Source: Huintestinicola sp050874005 (GTDB lineage Bacteria; Bacillota; Clostridia; Oscillospirales; Ruminococcaceae). From it: a stretch of DNA of 64,000 bases. How positions within the stretch are numbered: position 1 is the stretch's first letter; each line of letters starts with the position of its first letter. Under the pieces are notes generated by a model. That model had not been told where the DNA came from. It was given only the letters and a program-made list of their open reading frames with translations, and made no database searches. A program made the translations under genes and the position numbers. The stretch spans positions 13,108-77,107 of the forward strand of contig NZ_JBNMJV010000010.1 of NCBI RefSeq assembly GCF_050874005.1, in the 5' to 3' direction. This document shows, one piece after another, positions 16,889 to 25,063 of the stretch.

Positions 16889-16961
16889 CGTATCGTTACC
16901 GAGCCGTCTCCCTGCCGCCCGAATAAACTATAGAACGTACTCGCTGCGGGTCGTCACCCGC
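16889..16961 (+). repeat. 73-bp dispersed repeat, copy 1
   Basis: The segment starts TATCGTTACCGAGCCG and ends with a GCGGGT/ACCCGC hairpin. A similar copy lies inverted at 34787-34859. The ends are most conserved, the middle differs. No open frame is seen in it. Confidence 0.7.
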
Positions 16962-17001
16962 AAAAAAATCCTCCGCACACCAAAATGTACGGAGGAAAGG
17001 T
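16962..17001 (-). terminator. Terminator of the yjfB/PocR gene pair
   Basis: On the minus strand CCTCCG and CGGAGG form a stem, followed by TTTTTTT. It lies 20 bases past the yjfB-like stop codon. Confidence 0.75.
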
Positions 17002-17021
17002 ATTTGCCGACCTACGGGAAA

Positions 17022-17213
17022 TTAAGCTCTCACGTCAAGGATAGAGCCTATCTGACCCTGGACCTTGGGCATACTCTGAGCCATTTCAATGATCCCCTGA
17101 GCCTGGGTCTCCATTACATCCTGGGTCTTCTTGACCATAGCCGTGCTTACGGCATTTGCAAGCTGAGCCTGCTTCATACCTGTGGCCATAGAAGCAATTG
17201 CTGTAGGATCCAT
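17022..17213 (-). CDS. YjfB-family putative motility protein
   Basis: The 63-residue protein is mostly helical, beginning MDPTAIASMATGMKQAQLANAVSTAMVKKT, with Met, Ala and Gln spread as in the YjfB family (named after the B. subtilis protein in a SigD-controlled chemotaxis/motility regulon). Its function is not known. It lies 50 bases behind a soluble methyl-accepting-type protein and shares its promoter, which fits a sensing role. AAAGGAAG precedes the ATG. No flagellar gene is in the window; the type IV pili at 46-60 kb are the only motility structure seen. Confidence 0.72.
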   Translation of the reverse strand: MDPTAIASMATGMKQAQLANAVSTAMVKKTQDVMETQAQGIIEMAQSMPKVQGQIGSILDVRA

Positions 17214-17263
17214 AAAAACACTTCCTTTCGGTATATAGGTTTACAGCGAAGCTGTAAATCTCA

Positions 17264-18259
17264 TTATGACTGGACCTCGCTGATAACGCTTTTAAGCTCC
17301 TCAATTCCGGAAACTGTCTCGGAAACAAGCTCGGACGCAGCCTTTGCGCTGCTGTCGATCTGAGACGCATAGCCGCCGATGCTCTTGATCTTCTGCTCAA
17401 TGGTGTCAGCGGAGCTTTTCGAGGTATCGGCAAGAGTTCTGACCTCCTGAGCGATAACGCCGAAGCCCTTTCCGCTTTCCTTAGCTCTCGAAGCCTCAAT
17501 GGAAGCATTAAAGCCCAGGATACGTGTATTCATAGCAATATCCTGAATGACCTTTGCGGCGTCGTTTGCGGTCTTTACCTCGGAGACGCACTTGTCGGCT
17601 ATCTCGGAAAGCTGTCTGAACTTTTCGTCCATAGCAGAAACAGCATTTATACAGTTTTCGGCAATGTCATTGACCCTGCGTATAACATCGCCGGCAGCGT
17701 TGATATTGCTGGAAAGAGTGTCATTATGCTCCTTCATCAGATAGCTTGAATACGCCATTGAAGAAATGTTCTTGGCAATGGTGTGAAGGAATTTTGCGGC
17801 AGCCTCCACCCTCTCCTTGGGAACGATCTTCACCTTTCTGAGAGCGGCGATGTATTCGTCGGGATCAATGCTCAGTTCCTTAGCTATCCTGCGGAATTTA
17901 GCCTCATCGGGCTTCTCGGTGAGCACCTGACCGCCGATAAATGAGCCTATAAACTCGCCGTTTACCATAATAGGAGCGGCAAAGTCCATAAGACCTGCGT
18001 GACAGGGGTATGCAGCAGCCTTGCCCGTGCGGTGAGTCTGCTCGCCGCCGTCACGGTCACACTTTTCGCATCTCTCGCAGCCAAGTCTTGAGCGGCGTGT
18101 GTATTTCATACAGAAGTCGGTGAAGTTGCTGCCCTTTGTCACGGGATTGCCGTCAGCGTCGGTGGTAAGAGCCGCCATACCCGTTACCTCGGCAAAGCCG
18201 TCCTGGATCTCCTGAAGTACCTGAACGCTTATCAGGTCGGTTAATTTAATGGAAGACAT
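17264..18259 (-). CDS. Soluble PocR-domain sensor with methyl-accepting chemotaxis signalling region
   Basis: The 331-residue protein has an N-terminal PocR ligand-sensing domain (about 10-160) with the cysteine cluster GCERCEKCDRDGG, then a helical linker and a methyl-accepting chemotaxis-type hairpin (about 190-331) including EASRAKESGKGFGVIAQEVRTLAD, the usual CheA/CheW contact tip. No membrane segment is present, so it senses a cytoplasmic ligand; PocR domains bind small molecules such as hydrocarbon derivatives. The signalling hairpin is shorter than in classical receptors. ACGGAGG precedes the ATG and a SigA promoter lies upstream. Confidence 0.85.
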   Translation of the reverse strand: MSSIKLTDLISVQVLQEIQDGFAEVTGMAALTTDADGNPVTKGSNFTDFCMKYTRRSRLGCERCEKCDRDGGEQTHRTGKAAAYPCHAGLMDFAAPIMVNGEFIGSFIGGQVLTEKPDEAKFRRIAKELSIDPDEYIAALRKVKIVPKERVEAAAKFLHTIAKNISSMAYSSYLMKEHNDTLSSNINAAGDVIRRVNDIAENCINAVSAMDEKFRQLSEIADKCVSEVKTANDAAKVIQDIAMNTRILGFNASIEASRAKESGKGFGVIAQEVRTLADTSKSSADTIEQKIKSIGGYASQIDSSAKAASELVSETVSGIEELKSVISEVQS

Positions 18260-18316
18260 TATGTAAAACCTCCGTGTGAATAGTTCGGCATAAGGGTACT
18301 ATAATGGTACATACTA

Positions 18317-18345
18317 ATTTTACAATATTATCTTCCGTTTGTCAA
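18317..18345 (-). promoter_or_regulatory. Promoter of the PocR sensor-yjfB operon
   Basis: On the minus strand TTGACA (18345-18340) and TAAAAT (18322-18317) with a 17-base spacer. Confidence 0.8.
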
Positions 18346-18381
18346 TGTTTTATTGGAATTTAATTGATATTTCGTGCAATT

Positions 18382-18409
18382 TTGACAAAATATCCCGCTG
18401 TAATATGAT
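18382..18409 (+). promoter_or_regulatory. Distal promoter candidate of the PP2C gene
   Basis: TTGACA at 18382-18387 and TATGAT at 18404-18409 with a 16-base spacer. Confidence 0.6.
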
Positions 18410-18471
18410 GATTACGGAAAATGAGTTTTCGCTCTCAGAAAATACGTTCCGAAATTTATAAGAATTACCTA

Positions 18472-18500
18472 TTGCAATTTGTTTTAAACTGATGTATAAT
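18472..18500 (+). promoter_or_regulatory. Proximal promoter of the PP2C gene
   Basis: TTGCAA at 18472-18477 and TATAAT at 18495-18500 with a 17-base spacer, close to the start codon. Confidence 0.65.
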
Positions 18501-18537
18501 GTTATATGTATATTTATAGCTGTCCGAGGTGTCCGAT

Positions 18538-19287
18538 TTGTATTATTGCTGCGGTATTTCCGACAAGGGAGCTGTCCGCACGCACAATGAGGACGCTTAT
18601 CTTGTAAACAAAATAGTTTTATCAAAGGCTCAGATGGAGAGCGACGTCAGCGCTCCGTTTATAACCGCCGTTGCCGACGGCGTAGGCGGAGAAGCTTCGG
18701 GAGAGATAGCTTCAAGAATGGCTCTCGAGCTGCTTTCTTCCGTAAAGCCCGGGAAGCGCACCGATCTTCGTGCAAAGCTCCTTGCCGTCCACTCCAAGCT
18801 AAAGCGCTACGGCATTACCCACGGCAGCTCCGCCAATATGCAGACCACCCTCTGCGCCCTTGCAGTCGACGACAGCGAAAGAGCTTTCGTTGTGAATGTG
18901 GGCGACTCACGTATGTATCGTTTCAGAGGGGGCATAATAAAGCAGCTCTCCCGTGACCAGTCCCTTGTCCAAATGCTCTACGAGCAGGGCAAGATAACGG
19001 GAGAGGAGAAAAAAAACCACGCCCAGCGAAACGTCATATTCCCCGTTTTAGGCAATATCTCCGACGACCCCGACCCCTGCGTTACCGAGATAGAGGGGGG
19101 CATAAAAAAGGGGGACATCATCATCATCTGCAGTGACGGACTTTCCGATTACATCACCACAGGCGAATTTGAGGAGATACTTGCAATGCCAATGCGCCTG
19201 CCCAAGCGTCTCAGACGGCTTATCGACACTGCCATAGACAACGGCAGCACCGATAATATCACCGTTGTGGGAGTATCCGTCATCTGA
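18538..19287 (+). CDS. PP2C-family protein phosphatase
   Basis: The 249-residue protein has the metal-binding motifs of PP2C phosphatases in order: SDKGAVRTHNEDA, ADGVGGEASGE, NVGDSRMYRF, SDGLSD and TDNITVV, the aspartates of which bind two Mn2+/Mg2+ ions. It removes phosphate from Ser/Thr residues in the cytoplasm, like Stp/PrpC. No partner kinase lies next to it. TTG 18538 is preferred as start because GAGG stands 8 bases ahead; GTG 18529 is the alternative and would overlap that site. Its end overlaps the convergent spoVAC gene by 8 bases. Confidence 0.85.
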   Translation: MYYCCGISDKGAVRTHNEDAYLVNKIVLSKAQMESDVSAPFITAVADGVGGEASGEIASRMALELLSSVKPGKRTDLRAKLLAVHSKLKRYGITHGSSANMQTTLCALAVDDSERAFVVNVGDSRMYRFRGGIIKQLSRDQSLVQMLYEQGKITGEEKKNHAQRNVIFPVLGNISDDPDPCVTEIEGGIKKGDIIIICSDGLSDYITTGEFEEILAMPMRLPKRLRRLIDTAIDNGSTDNITVVGVSVI

Positions 19288-19720
19288 GGAAAAAGTAGTA
19301 GATAAGCCCGTAGACCACCGAAGCGGCTGTGCCGTAAAGGATAACGGGACCTGCGATAATGAAAATTTTCGCTCCCAGGCCTAAAATATATCCCTCGGAC
19401 TTAAATTCCACCGCAGGAGATGCAACGGCGTTTGCAAATCCCGTAACGGGTACAAGGGTGCCCGCTCCCCCGTATTTTGCCAGCTTTTCGTAAAGTCCCA
19501 GACCCGTAAACAAAGCGGATAGGAACACCAGCGTTATTGTGCACCAGGCAGCGGCAGTCCTGTCATCAAAGCCGAGATAGGAGTAAAAGTCGGTGATAGC
19601 CTGTCCTATGACGCAGATAAGTCCGCCTACGAGAAATGCAAGGGGCACATCACGCATACATTTTGAATTGGGCGAAGCCTTTTTCACCATTTCGCCGTAC
19701 TGCTTCTGAGATATTTTCAT
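19280..19720 (-). CDS. spoVAC: Stage V sporulation protein AC (SpoVAC)
   Basis: The 146-residue membrane protein has about four hydrophobic segments and the family stretches VPLAFLVGGLICVIGQ, GAGTLVPVTGFANAVASPA and GYILGLGAKIF. SpoVAC belongs to the spore inner-membrane channel for dipicolinic acid. In spore formers it usually stands with spoVAD and spoVAE; neither is present here, so it is an orphan copy or the rest of the set lies elsewhere. It points to sporulation ancestry. GAGGGATC precedes the ATG. Confidence 0.85.
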   Translation of the reverse strand: MKISQKQYGEMVKKASPNSKCMRDVPLAFLVGGLICVIGQAITDFYSYLGFDDRTAAAWCTITLVFLSALFTGLGLYEKLAKYGGAGTLVPVTGFANAVASPAVEFKSEGYILGLGAKIFIIAGPVILYGTAASVVYGLIYYFFLR

Positions 19721-19849
19721 AAAATGATCCCTCTTTTCGGTAAAATATTTTAATGTAAATTTATGCCGATTTCCGGCTTTAAATTATTTATATTATTTCC
19801 CGCATGCAAGCCAATATTCCCAAAAATAAAATGAAAAGGAAAATGACTT

Positions 19850-20839
19850 ATGCTAAAAAACATTCTTTCAAACGAAACCTGCGCCAAGTGCAAACTGTGC
19901 TGTATTTTTGACAAATACGACGTGTGGGAGACCCCTGTCATCACAAGGGAGCTTTATAATAAGCTCTCGGCAGAGCGCCCCGACCTGAAAATGGTCTCAA
20001 AGGGCGGAAACGGCGGTTATATATTCAATATGGAGGACTGCTGGGACGATAAAGACGAGCTGTATCATTGTCCCGCTCTCGACCCGAAAACAGGCTGTAC
20101 CTTAGGCGACAATAAGCCCTTTGACTGCCGCATATGGCCCTACAGAGTAATGGACTTAAACGGCGCAAGGGTCATATCCATCGCCTCGGTCTGCCCCGAC
20201 CTTTATAAAAAGCCCTTAAATCTCCTTGTGAAGGAGCTTGACAGCGGACTTGCGGATATCATTTTTGCGGAAGCAGCGAAAAATCCGTCTATTGTAAAGC
20301 CCTATCAGCAGGGATATCCCATTCTTAAAGTAACAAACGAGCTGTGCAGCCAGAAGGTACGCCTTGCAGAGGTCACAAGAGGCGACCTGCCCTTCCTCTG
20401 CGACCTGTACAACCGTGCCGAGCTTCTTGACAGACTTGGCGCAGGAGAGCTTGACATTGAGGACTGGGACGAAGCCTTTGAACAATGGCGTGAGGACGGC
20501 GACGAGGAAGATTACGTGGTGTACTACGGTTCCGAGCCTGCGGGCTGGGTAAAGCTCAGCGGACTTGAAAGCGGAGAATGCGGCTGGATATCAATGCTTG
20601 TTATCGACCCCGAGTTCAGAGGACACGGAGTTAGCCGTGAATGTATCCGTCTTGCGGAGGAGATATTCACCGAAAAGGGTATCAACACCGCCGCAATGCA
20701 CATCTACAGCACAAACACAGCCGCTGAAAAATGCTGTCTCAGCTGCGGCTATACCGCCGTTCCCGAGGACACTCCCGACGGCGAGACTGTTATGTATAAA
20801 AAGGAGAACCTTGATGAAAATTATCGTACCCTCTCATGA
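19850..20839 (+). CDS. YkgJ-type cysteine cluster protein fused to a GNAT acetyltransferase
   Basis: The N-terminal 140 residues hold CAKCKLCC, CPALD, CTLGDNKPFDCRIWP and VCPDL, the cysteine cluster of YkgJ-like proteins that bind zinc or iron-sulfur. From about residue 165 a GNAT domain follows (VRLAEVTRGDLPFL, then VIDPEFRGHGVSRECI for acetyl-CoA binding and a final CGYTAV). The fusion suggests a modifying enzyme with a metal-site domain; the substrate is unknown. AAAGGAAAATGACTT precedes the ATG. The 3' end overlaps thyX by 26 bases. Confidence 0.7.
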   Translation: MLKNILSNETCAKCKLCCIFDKYDVWETPVITRELYNKLSAERPDLKMVSKGGNGGYIFNMEDCWDDKDELYHCPALDPKTGCTLGDNKPFDCRIWPYRVMDLNGARVISIASVCPDLYKKPLNLLVKELDSGLADIIFAEAAKNPSIVKPYQQGYPILKVTNELCSQKVRLAEVTRGDLPFLCDLYNRAELLDRLGAGELDIEDWDEAFEQWREDGDEEDYVVYYGSEPAGWVKLSGLESGECGWISMLVIDPEFRGHGVSRECIRLAEEIFTEKGINTAAMHIYSTNTAAEKCCLSCGYTAVPEDTPDGETVMYKKENLDENYRTLS

Positions 20840-21452
20840 GATATTATCGGAAATAGACGGGGCAAAAATGCTCCGTAATATAGAGCTTTGCGGCAGGGTA
20901 TGCTATAAGAGCGAGGACAGGATAACAGACGGCTCTGCGGAGAAATTCGTAGGAATGATACTGAAGTCGGGTCACGAGTCCGTCCTCGAGCACGAAAAGA
21001 TAACCGTAAGATTTATCTGCGACAGAGGCGTGACCCACGAGATAGTCCGCCACCGCATAGCAAGCTACAGCCAGGAAAGCACCCGCTACTGCAACTATTC
21101 CAAGGACAAATTCGGAAATGAAATAACCTTTATCCGCCCCTTTTTCTGGGCTGAGGACGAGGAGAAATACGCTGTCTGGAAGGACACAATGCAGGAGATA
21201 GAAAACGCCTACGCAAAGCTTATCTCGCTGGGAGCAAAGCCCGAAGAAGCAAGGAGCATACTTCCAAATTCCGTAAAAACGGAAATAGTGGTAACAATGA
21301 ACCTCCGTGAATGGCGGCACTTTTTCAAGCTCCGCACCTCCGAGCGTGCCCATCCTCAGATGAGAGAGGTGGCACTTCCGCTGCTTAACGAGCTGAAAGA
21401 ACTTGTACCCGTAATTTTTGACGATATCAACGGAGCGGACGCTTCGTATTAA
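20814..21452 (+). CDS. thyX: Flavin-dependent thymidylate synthase ThyX
   Basis: ATG 20814 is chosen because AAGGAG lies 7 bases upstream, inside the end of the GNAT gene. The 212-residue protein contains the ThyX motif RHRIASYSQESTR (from Arg79), the GHESVLEH flavin-site segment and the LNELKELVP end. ThyX makes dTMP from dUMP with FAD, NADPH and methylenetetrahydrofolate; it replaces ThyA in many anaerobes. It is coupled to the upstream gene and followed 19 bases later by cmk. Confidence 0.9.
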   Translation: MKIIVPSHEILSEIDGAKMLRNIELCGRVCYKSEDRITDGSAEKFVGMILKSGHESVLEHEKITVRFICDRGVTHEIVRHRIASYSQESTRYCNYSKDKFGNEITFIRPFFWAEDEEKYAVWKDTMQEIENAYAKLISLGAKPEEARSILPNSVKTEIVVTMNLREWRHFFKLRTSERAHPQMREVALPLLNELKELVPVIFDDINGADASY

Positions 21453-21471
21453 GTATTGAGGAGATAATCAA

Positions 21472-22137
21472 ATGAGCCTAAACATTGCCATAGACGGCCC
21501 CGCAGGCGCAGGAAAATCCACAATTGCAAGGAAAGCCGCCGCAGAGCTGGGATTTATATATGTGGACACAGGAGCGCTTTACCGCTCTGTAGCATACTAT
21601 TGCCTGTCAAAAGGAGCGGACGTCAGCGTTCCCGAAAATGTAGAAAAGCTGCTTCCGGGCATAACCCCCGAACTGCGTTTTATTGAGGGCGTTCAGCACG
21701 TTTTCGTAAACGGCAAGGACGTTTCGGACAGGATACGCACTCCCGAGGTGTCGATGGCAGCCTCAAAGGTATCTGCAATATCTGCGGTAAGAGCATTTTT
21801 GTTCGAGCTTCAGCAGAAGATAGCAAGGGAAAACAACGTAATTATGGACGGCAGGGACATAGGCACAGTAGTCCTGCCGAATGCCGACCTTAAAATTTTC
21901 CTCACCGCCTCCCCCGAGGCAAGGGCTGGCAGAAGATTTAAGGAGCTGAAAGACAAGCCGGACGCTCCCACATATGAGCAGGTGCTTGCGGACATCATAA
22001 AGCGTGACCACGACGACTCCACAAGAGCCGTATCCCCCTTAAAGCAGGCAGAGAACGCCGTACTCTGCGACACTACCGAATTTTCCCTCGAGCAGTCGGT
22101 TGAAATGATAATCGGTATGATAAAAAAACTTCTGTAA
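21472..22137 (+). CDS. cmk: Cytidylate kinase
   Basis: The 221-residue protein has the P-loop GPAGAGKST at residues 8-16, the DTGALYRSVA CMP-binding segment and MDGRDIGTVVLPNA. Cmk phosphorylates CMP and dCMP with ATP in the cytoplasm. Together with plsC and ispH/rpsA downstream it forms a gene order common in clostridia. GAGGAG stands 8 bases before the ATG. Confidence 0.95.
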   Translation: MSLNIAIDGPAGAGKSTIARKAAAELGFIYVDTGALYRSVAYYCLSKGADVSVPENVEKLLPGITPELRFIEGVQHVFVNGKDVSDRIRTPEVSMAASKVSAISAVRAFLFELQQKIARENNVIMDGRDIGTVVLPNADLKIFLTASPEARAGRRFKELKDKPDAPTYEQVLADIIKRDHDDSTRAVSPLKQAENAVLCDTTEFSLEQSVEMIIGMIKKLL

Positions 22138-22153
22138 AGGACGGTAAGCTCAG

Positions 22154-22777
22154 ATGAACGCATTTGTCAGATACACCGTAATGGGCATATACAAGCTGTT
22201 TTACAATTTTAAAATAGAAGGCCGGGAAAACGTCCCCGAAAAAGAGGGGGTAATAATCGCCTGCAACCACCGCAGCTACGCCGACCCCGTGGTCATCACA
22301 ATGCCTATGAAACGCCCCGTTACATATATGGCTAAGGAAGAGCTTTTCAAGAATAAGCTTTTCGGCGCATTTATCCGATTCTTAGGCGCATTCCCCGTCA
22401 AGAGAGGCGCAGGAGATATGAAGGTCATAGACGACTGCGTTGAGATACTGGAGAGCGGCAGGAACGTGGTCATATTCCCCGAGGGAACACGCTCCAAGGA
22501 AAATAAGGTGGGCAGAGGAAAAACAGGCGTTGCCCTTATTGCCGCAAAATCGGGAGCAGACGTTCTTCCTATGGGCATAGTTTTCGAGGGAGAAAAGCTT
22601 CATTTCCGCAGCAAGCTCACTCTGAAAATAGGAAAGGTCATAAAGTCCGAGGAGCTTGACATCGGAGACGGAGACACAAAAAATCTGAAGAAAGTAAAAT
22701 CCGTCATTATGAACGCCATAACCGAGCTGGTGGAAGGACCTGAACTCGAGGAAAATTCTGCCGAAACCGCTGAATAA
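22154..22777 (+). CDS. plsC: 1-acylglycerol-3-phosphate acyltransferase (PlsC family)
   Basis: The 207-residue protein has the acyltransferase motifs NHRSYADP (H-x4-D, about 38-45) and FPEGTRS (about 113-119), with one hydrophobic N-terminal helix. It acylates lysophosphatidic acid at the membrane to make phosphatidic acid. It lies 16 bases behind cmk and ahead of ispH/rpsA in one operon. The acidic end (ELEENSAETAE) is unusual but has no known role. Confidence 0.9.
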   Translation: MNAFVRYTVMGIYKLFYNFKIEGRENVPEKEGVIIACNHRSYADPVVITMPMKRPVTYMAKEELFKNKLFGAFIRFLGAFPVKRGAGDMKVIDDCVEILESGRNVVIFPEGTRSKENKVGRGKTGVALIAAKSGADVLPMGIVFEGEKLHFRSKLTLKIGKVIKSEELDIGDGDTKNLKKVKSVIMNAITELVEGPELEENSAETAE

Positions 22778-22823
22778 ACCCGAAATATATGGCAATAATA
22801 CACATAAAGACGGTGTGAAAATT

Positions 22824-24794
22824 ATGAAAAAAATCACAATTACTGCCGCAAAGACCGCAGGTTTCTGTTTTGGTGTTGACAGAGCGGTCAAACTCGTGTA
22901 TAATGAAATAGAACACGGCTTCAAGGCTGTTACCTTAGGCGAGATAATCCATAACCCCACCGTTGTGAACGACCTTGAGAAAAAGGGCGTTCGTGTTATA
23001 AACTCCCCCGCCGAAGCGCAGACCGGCGAAAAGGTAGTTATCCGCTCTCACGGAGTGGGCAGGTACGTATACAGAGCGCTTGAGGAAAAGGCTATCCCCT
23101 ACTCCGACGGTACCTGTCCCTTTGTAAAGCGCATACAGACCACCGCCGCAAAATGCTCCTCAGAGGGTAAGGACGTCATTATTATGGGCGACAAAACTCA
23201 CCCTGAGGTGGTCGGGATAGTGGGACACTGCAAAAACGGTGCATATGTTTTGCAAGATCCCGAAGAGCTTGAAGCTTTTCTGAAAAAAAATTATGAAAAT
23301 TCAAAAAAAAAGGTTGCAATTATGCCGCAAACAACGTATAATATAAGTATGTGGCAAAATTGCGCCCGGATAGCCGCCTGTTATAAAAACGCCGAGACCT
23401 ATGACACCATATGCAGCGCAACCTCAAAGCGTCAGGCGGAAGCGGCAAGGCTTGCCGCCGAAAGCGATATGATGATCGTTGTCGGCGGACGGCACAGCTC
23501 CAATACCGTTAAGCTCTTTCGGATATGCAGCGGGCTTTGCGGGACTTGCTTTCACGTGGAAAGCCCTGGAGAACTCAGTTTGCTGAAAATGCCGAAAGGC
23601 TTTTCTAATAAAAGTGATATCCGAATAGGTATCACCGCCGGAGCGTCCACCCCGGCATCTATTATCAAGGAGGTCAAAAACCAGATGAGCGAAATTATCA
23701 AAAATATGGACGAGGACTTTAACTTTGAGGAGGCGCTCAACGCTTCTTTCAAAAGATTATATACCGGTAACAGGGTGAAAGGATACATAACTGCTGTAAA
23801 CAACACAGAAGCTATCGTTGACGTTGGTACAAAGCACACAGGCTATGTGTCTCTGTCCGAACTGACAGACGATCCTTCTCTCAAGCCCGGTGATGTTGTT
23901 AAAGTCGGCGATGAAGTCGATCTTATCGTTATCAAGATCAACGACGCAGAGGGCATCGTTCAGCTCTCCAAGAAGAAGGTAGACGCACTCAAGGGTCTTG
24001 ACGAGCTTGCCAAGGCTAAGGAAGAGGGCACAATTCTCGAGGGTACAGTTACAGGCGTAGTAAAGGGCGGCGTTATTGTTCTCTCGAACGGCGTAAGAGT
24101 ATTTATCCCTGCATCTCAGGCAACAGTACGCAGAGACGAGAAGCTTGAGGATCTCCTCAAGAAGAACGTTAAGTTCAAGGTCATCGAAGTAAACGAGCAG
24201 AGAGGCAAGGCAGTAGGCTCTATCAAGGCCGTTCGCAATGCTGAGAGAGACGCTGCAAAGGCTAAGTTCTGGGAGACCGTTCAGGTGGGCGACGTATTCA
24301 AGGGCGAAGTCAAGTCTCTTACTTCCTACGGCGCATTCGTAGATCTGGGCGGCATCGACGGAATGGTCCACATTTCCGAGCTGAGCTGGGACAGAATAAA
24401 GCACCCCTCCGAGGTAGTATCCGTAGGCGATACACTTGAGGTATATGTTAAGGATCTGGACAAGGAAGCAGGCAGAATTTCCCTGGGCTACAAGAAGGAC
24501 GAGGACAATCCCTGGGTGAAGTTCGAGAGCGAGTATAAGGAAGGCGACGTTGTTAACTGCAAGATCGTTTCCATCACCGCATTCGGCGCATTTGCACAGA
24601 TCATTCCCGGAATTGACGGCCTTATCCACATCTCCCAGATCGCTGACAAGAGAGTAACAAACGTTAAGGACGTTCTCTCCGTAGGCGACGAGGTAACAGC
24701 AAAGATCACCGAGATCGACTCCGAGAAGAAGCGCATCAGCCTCTCCATCAGAGCAGTTCTCGAGGAAAACGGCGATTCCTCCGAGGAGGAATAA
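22824..24794 (+). CDS. ispH: Fused IspH (HMBPP reductase) and ribosomal protein S1
   Basis: The N-terminal part (about 1-285) is IspH, with its iron-sulfur cysteines in AGFCFGVDRA (Cys15), DGTCPFV (Cys98) and ICSATSKRQ (Cys197), and SHGVGR. It makes IPP and DMAPP in the last step of the MEP pathway. The rest carries four S1 RNA-binding domains (roughly 310-380, 395-460, 480-550, 565-640) as in ribosomal protein S1. Such fusions are typical of clostridia. ATG 22824 is preferred over GTG 22815 on ribosome site spacing. An in-frame ATG at 23685 is preceded by AAGGAGGT, so the S1 part may also be made alone. Codon bias becomes stronger in the S1 part. Confidence 0.93.
   Translation: MKKITITAAKTAGFCFGVDRAVKLVYNEIEHGFKAVTLGEIIHNPTVVNDLEKKGVRVINSPAEAQTGEKVVIRSHGVGRYVYRALEEKAIPYSDGTCPFVKRIQTTAAKCSSEGKDVIIMGDKTHPEVVGIVGHCKNGAYVLQDPEELEAFLKKNYENSKKKVAIMPQTTYNISMWQNCARIAACYKNAETYDTICSATSKRQAEAARLAAESDMMIVVGGRHSSNTVKLFRICSGLCGTCFHVESPGELSLLKMPKGFSNKSDIRIGITAGASTPASIIKEVKNQMSEIIKNMDEDFNFEEALNASFKRLYTGNRVKGYITAVNNTEAIVDVGTKHTGYVSLSELTDDPSLKPGDVVKVGDEVDLIVIKINDAEGIVQLSKKKVDALKGLDELAKAKEEGTILEGTVTGVVKGGVIVLSNGVRVFIPASQATVRRDEKLEDLLKKNVKFKVIEVNEQRGKAVGSIKAVRNAERDAAKAKFWETVQVGDVFKGEVKSLTSYGAFVDLGGIDGMVHISELSWDRIKHPSEVVSVGDTLEVYVKDLDKEAGRISLGYKKDEDNPWVKFESEYKEGDVVNCKIVSITAFGAFAQIIPGIDGLIHISQIADKRVTNVKDVLSVGDEVTAKITEIDSEKKRISLSIRAVLEENGDSSEEE
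23667..23687 (+). promoter_or_regulatory. Internal ribosome binding site and ATG at the IspH/S1 junction
   Basis: AAGGAGGT at 23667-23674 lies 10 bases before the in-frame ATG at 23685-23687. It would start a 369-residue S1 protein within the fusion gene. Confidence 0.5.
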
Positions 24795-24810
24795 TCGGGT
24801 AAATTATCAG

Positions 24811-24840
24811 CGGCAAAGCTTTCGGGCTTTGCCGTTTTTC
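24811..24840 (+). terminator. Terminator of the cmk-plsC-ispH/rpsA operon
   Basis: CGGCAAAGC and GCTTTGCCG form a perfect 9-bp stem around TTTCGG, followed by TTTTTCTTTTTT. Confidence 0.9.
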
Positions 24841-24928
24841 TTTTTTATCGGGAAATTTCTACATTTACGAATACGTTTAATTATTAAAATTGCACAAAGT
24901 GAAAGTAAAAATATTGATATAAAAACCA

Positions 24929-24957
24929 TTGACAGTAAAAGCAAAAAATGATAAAAT
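24929..24957 (+). promoter_or_regulatory. Promoter of the solute-binding protein gene
   Basis: TTGACA at 24929-24934 and TAAAAT at 24952-24957 with a 17-base spacer. Behind it lies an imperfect palindrome of ATATATGCG and GCGTATATAT type (about 24977-25004) and a second hairpin before the RBS. Confidence 0.75.
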
Positions 24958-25063
24958 TATATTGCAATTATTATAATATATATGCGTGAACTGCGTATAT
25001 ATTGAAATGTTTTCCGCCTTTGCAGCAGACGGGAAACAGTCTCAAAATATTTAGGAGGTCAAT

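Noticed and set aside
16889..16961. Dispersed repeat as an insertion sequence end
   Set aside because: No terminal inverted repeats or transposase frame accompany it; it is kept as a simple repeat.
23757..24629. 290-codon minus-strand frame inside the S1 part
   Set aside because: The frame is an artefact of strong codon bias in the S1 coding strand.
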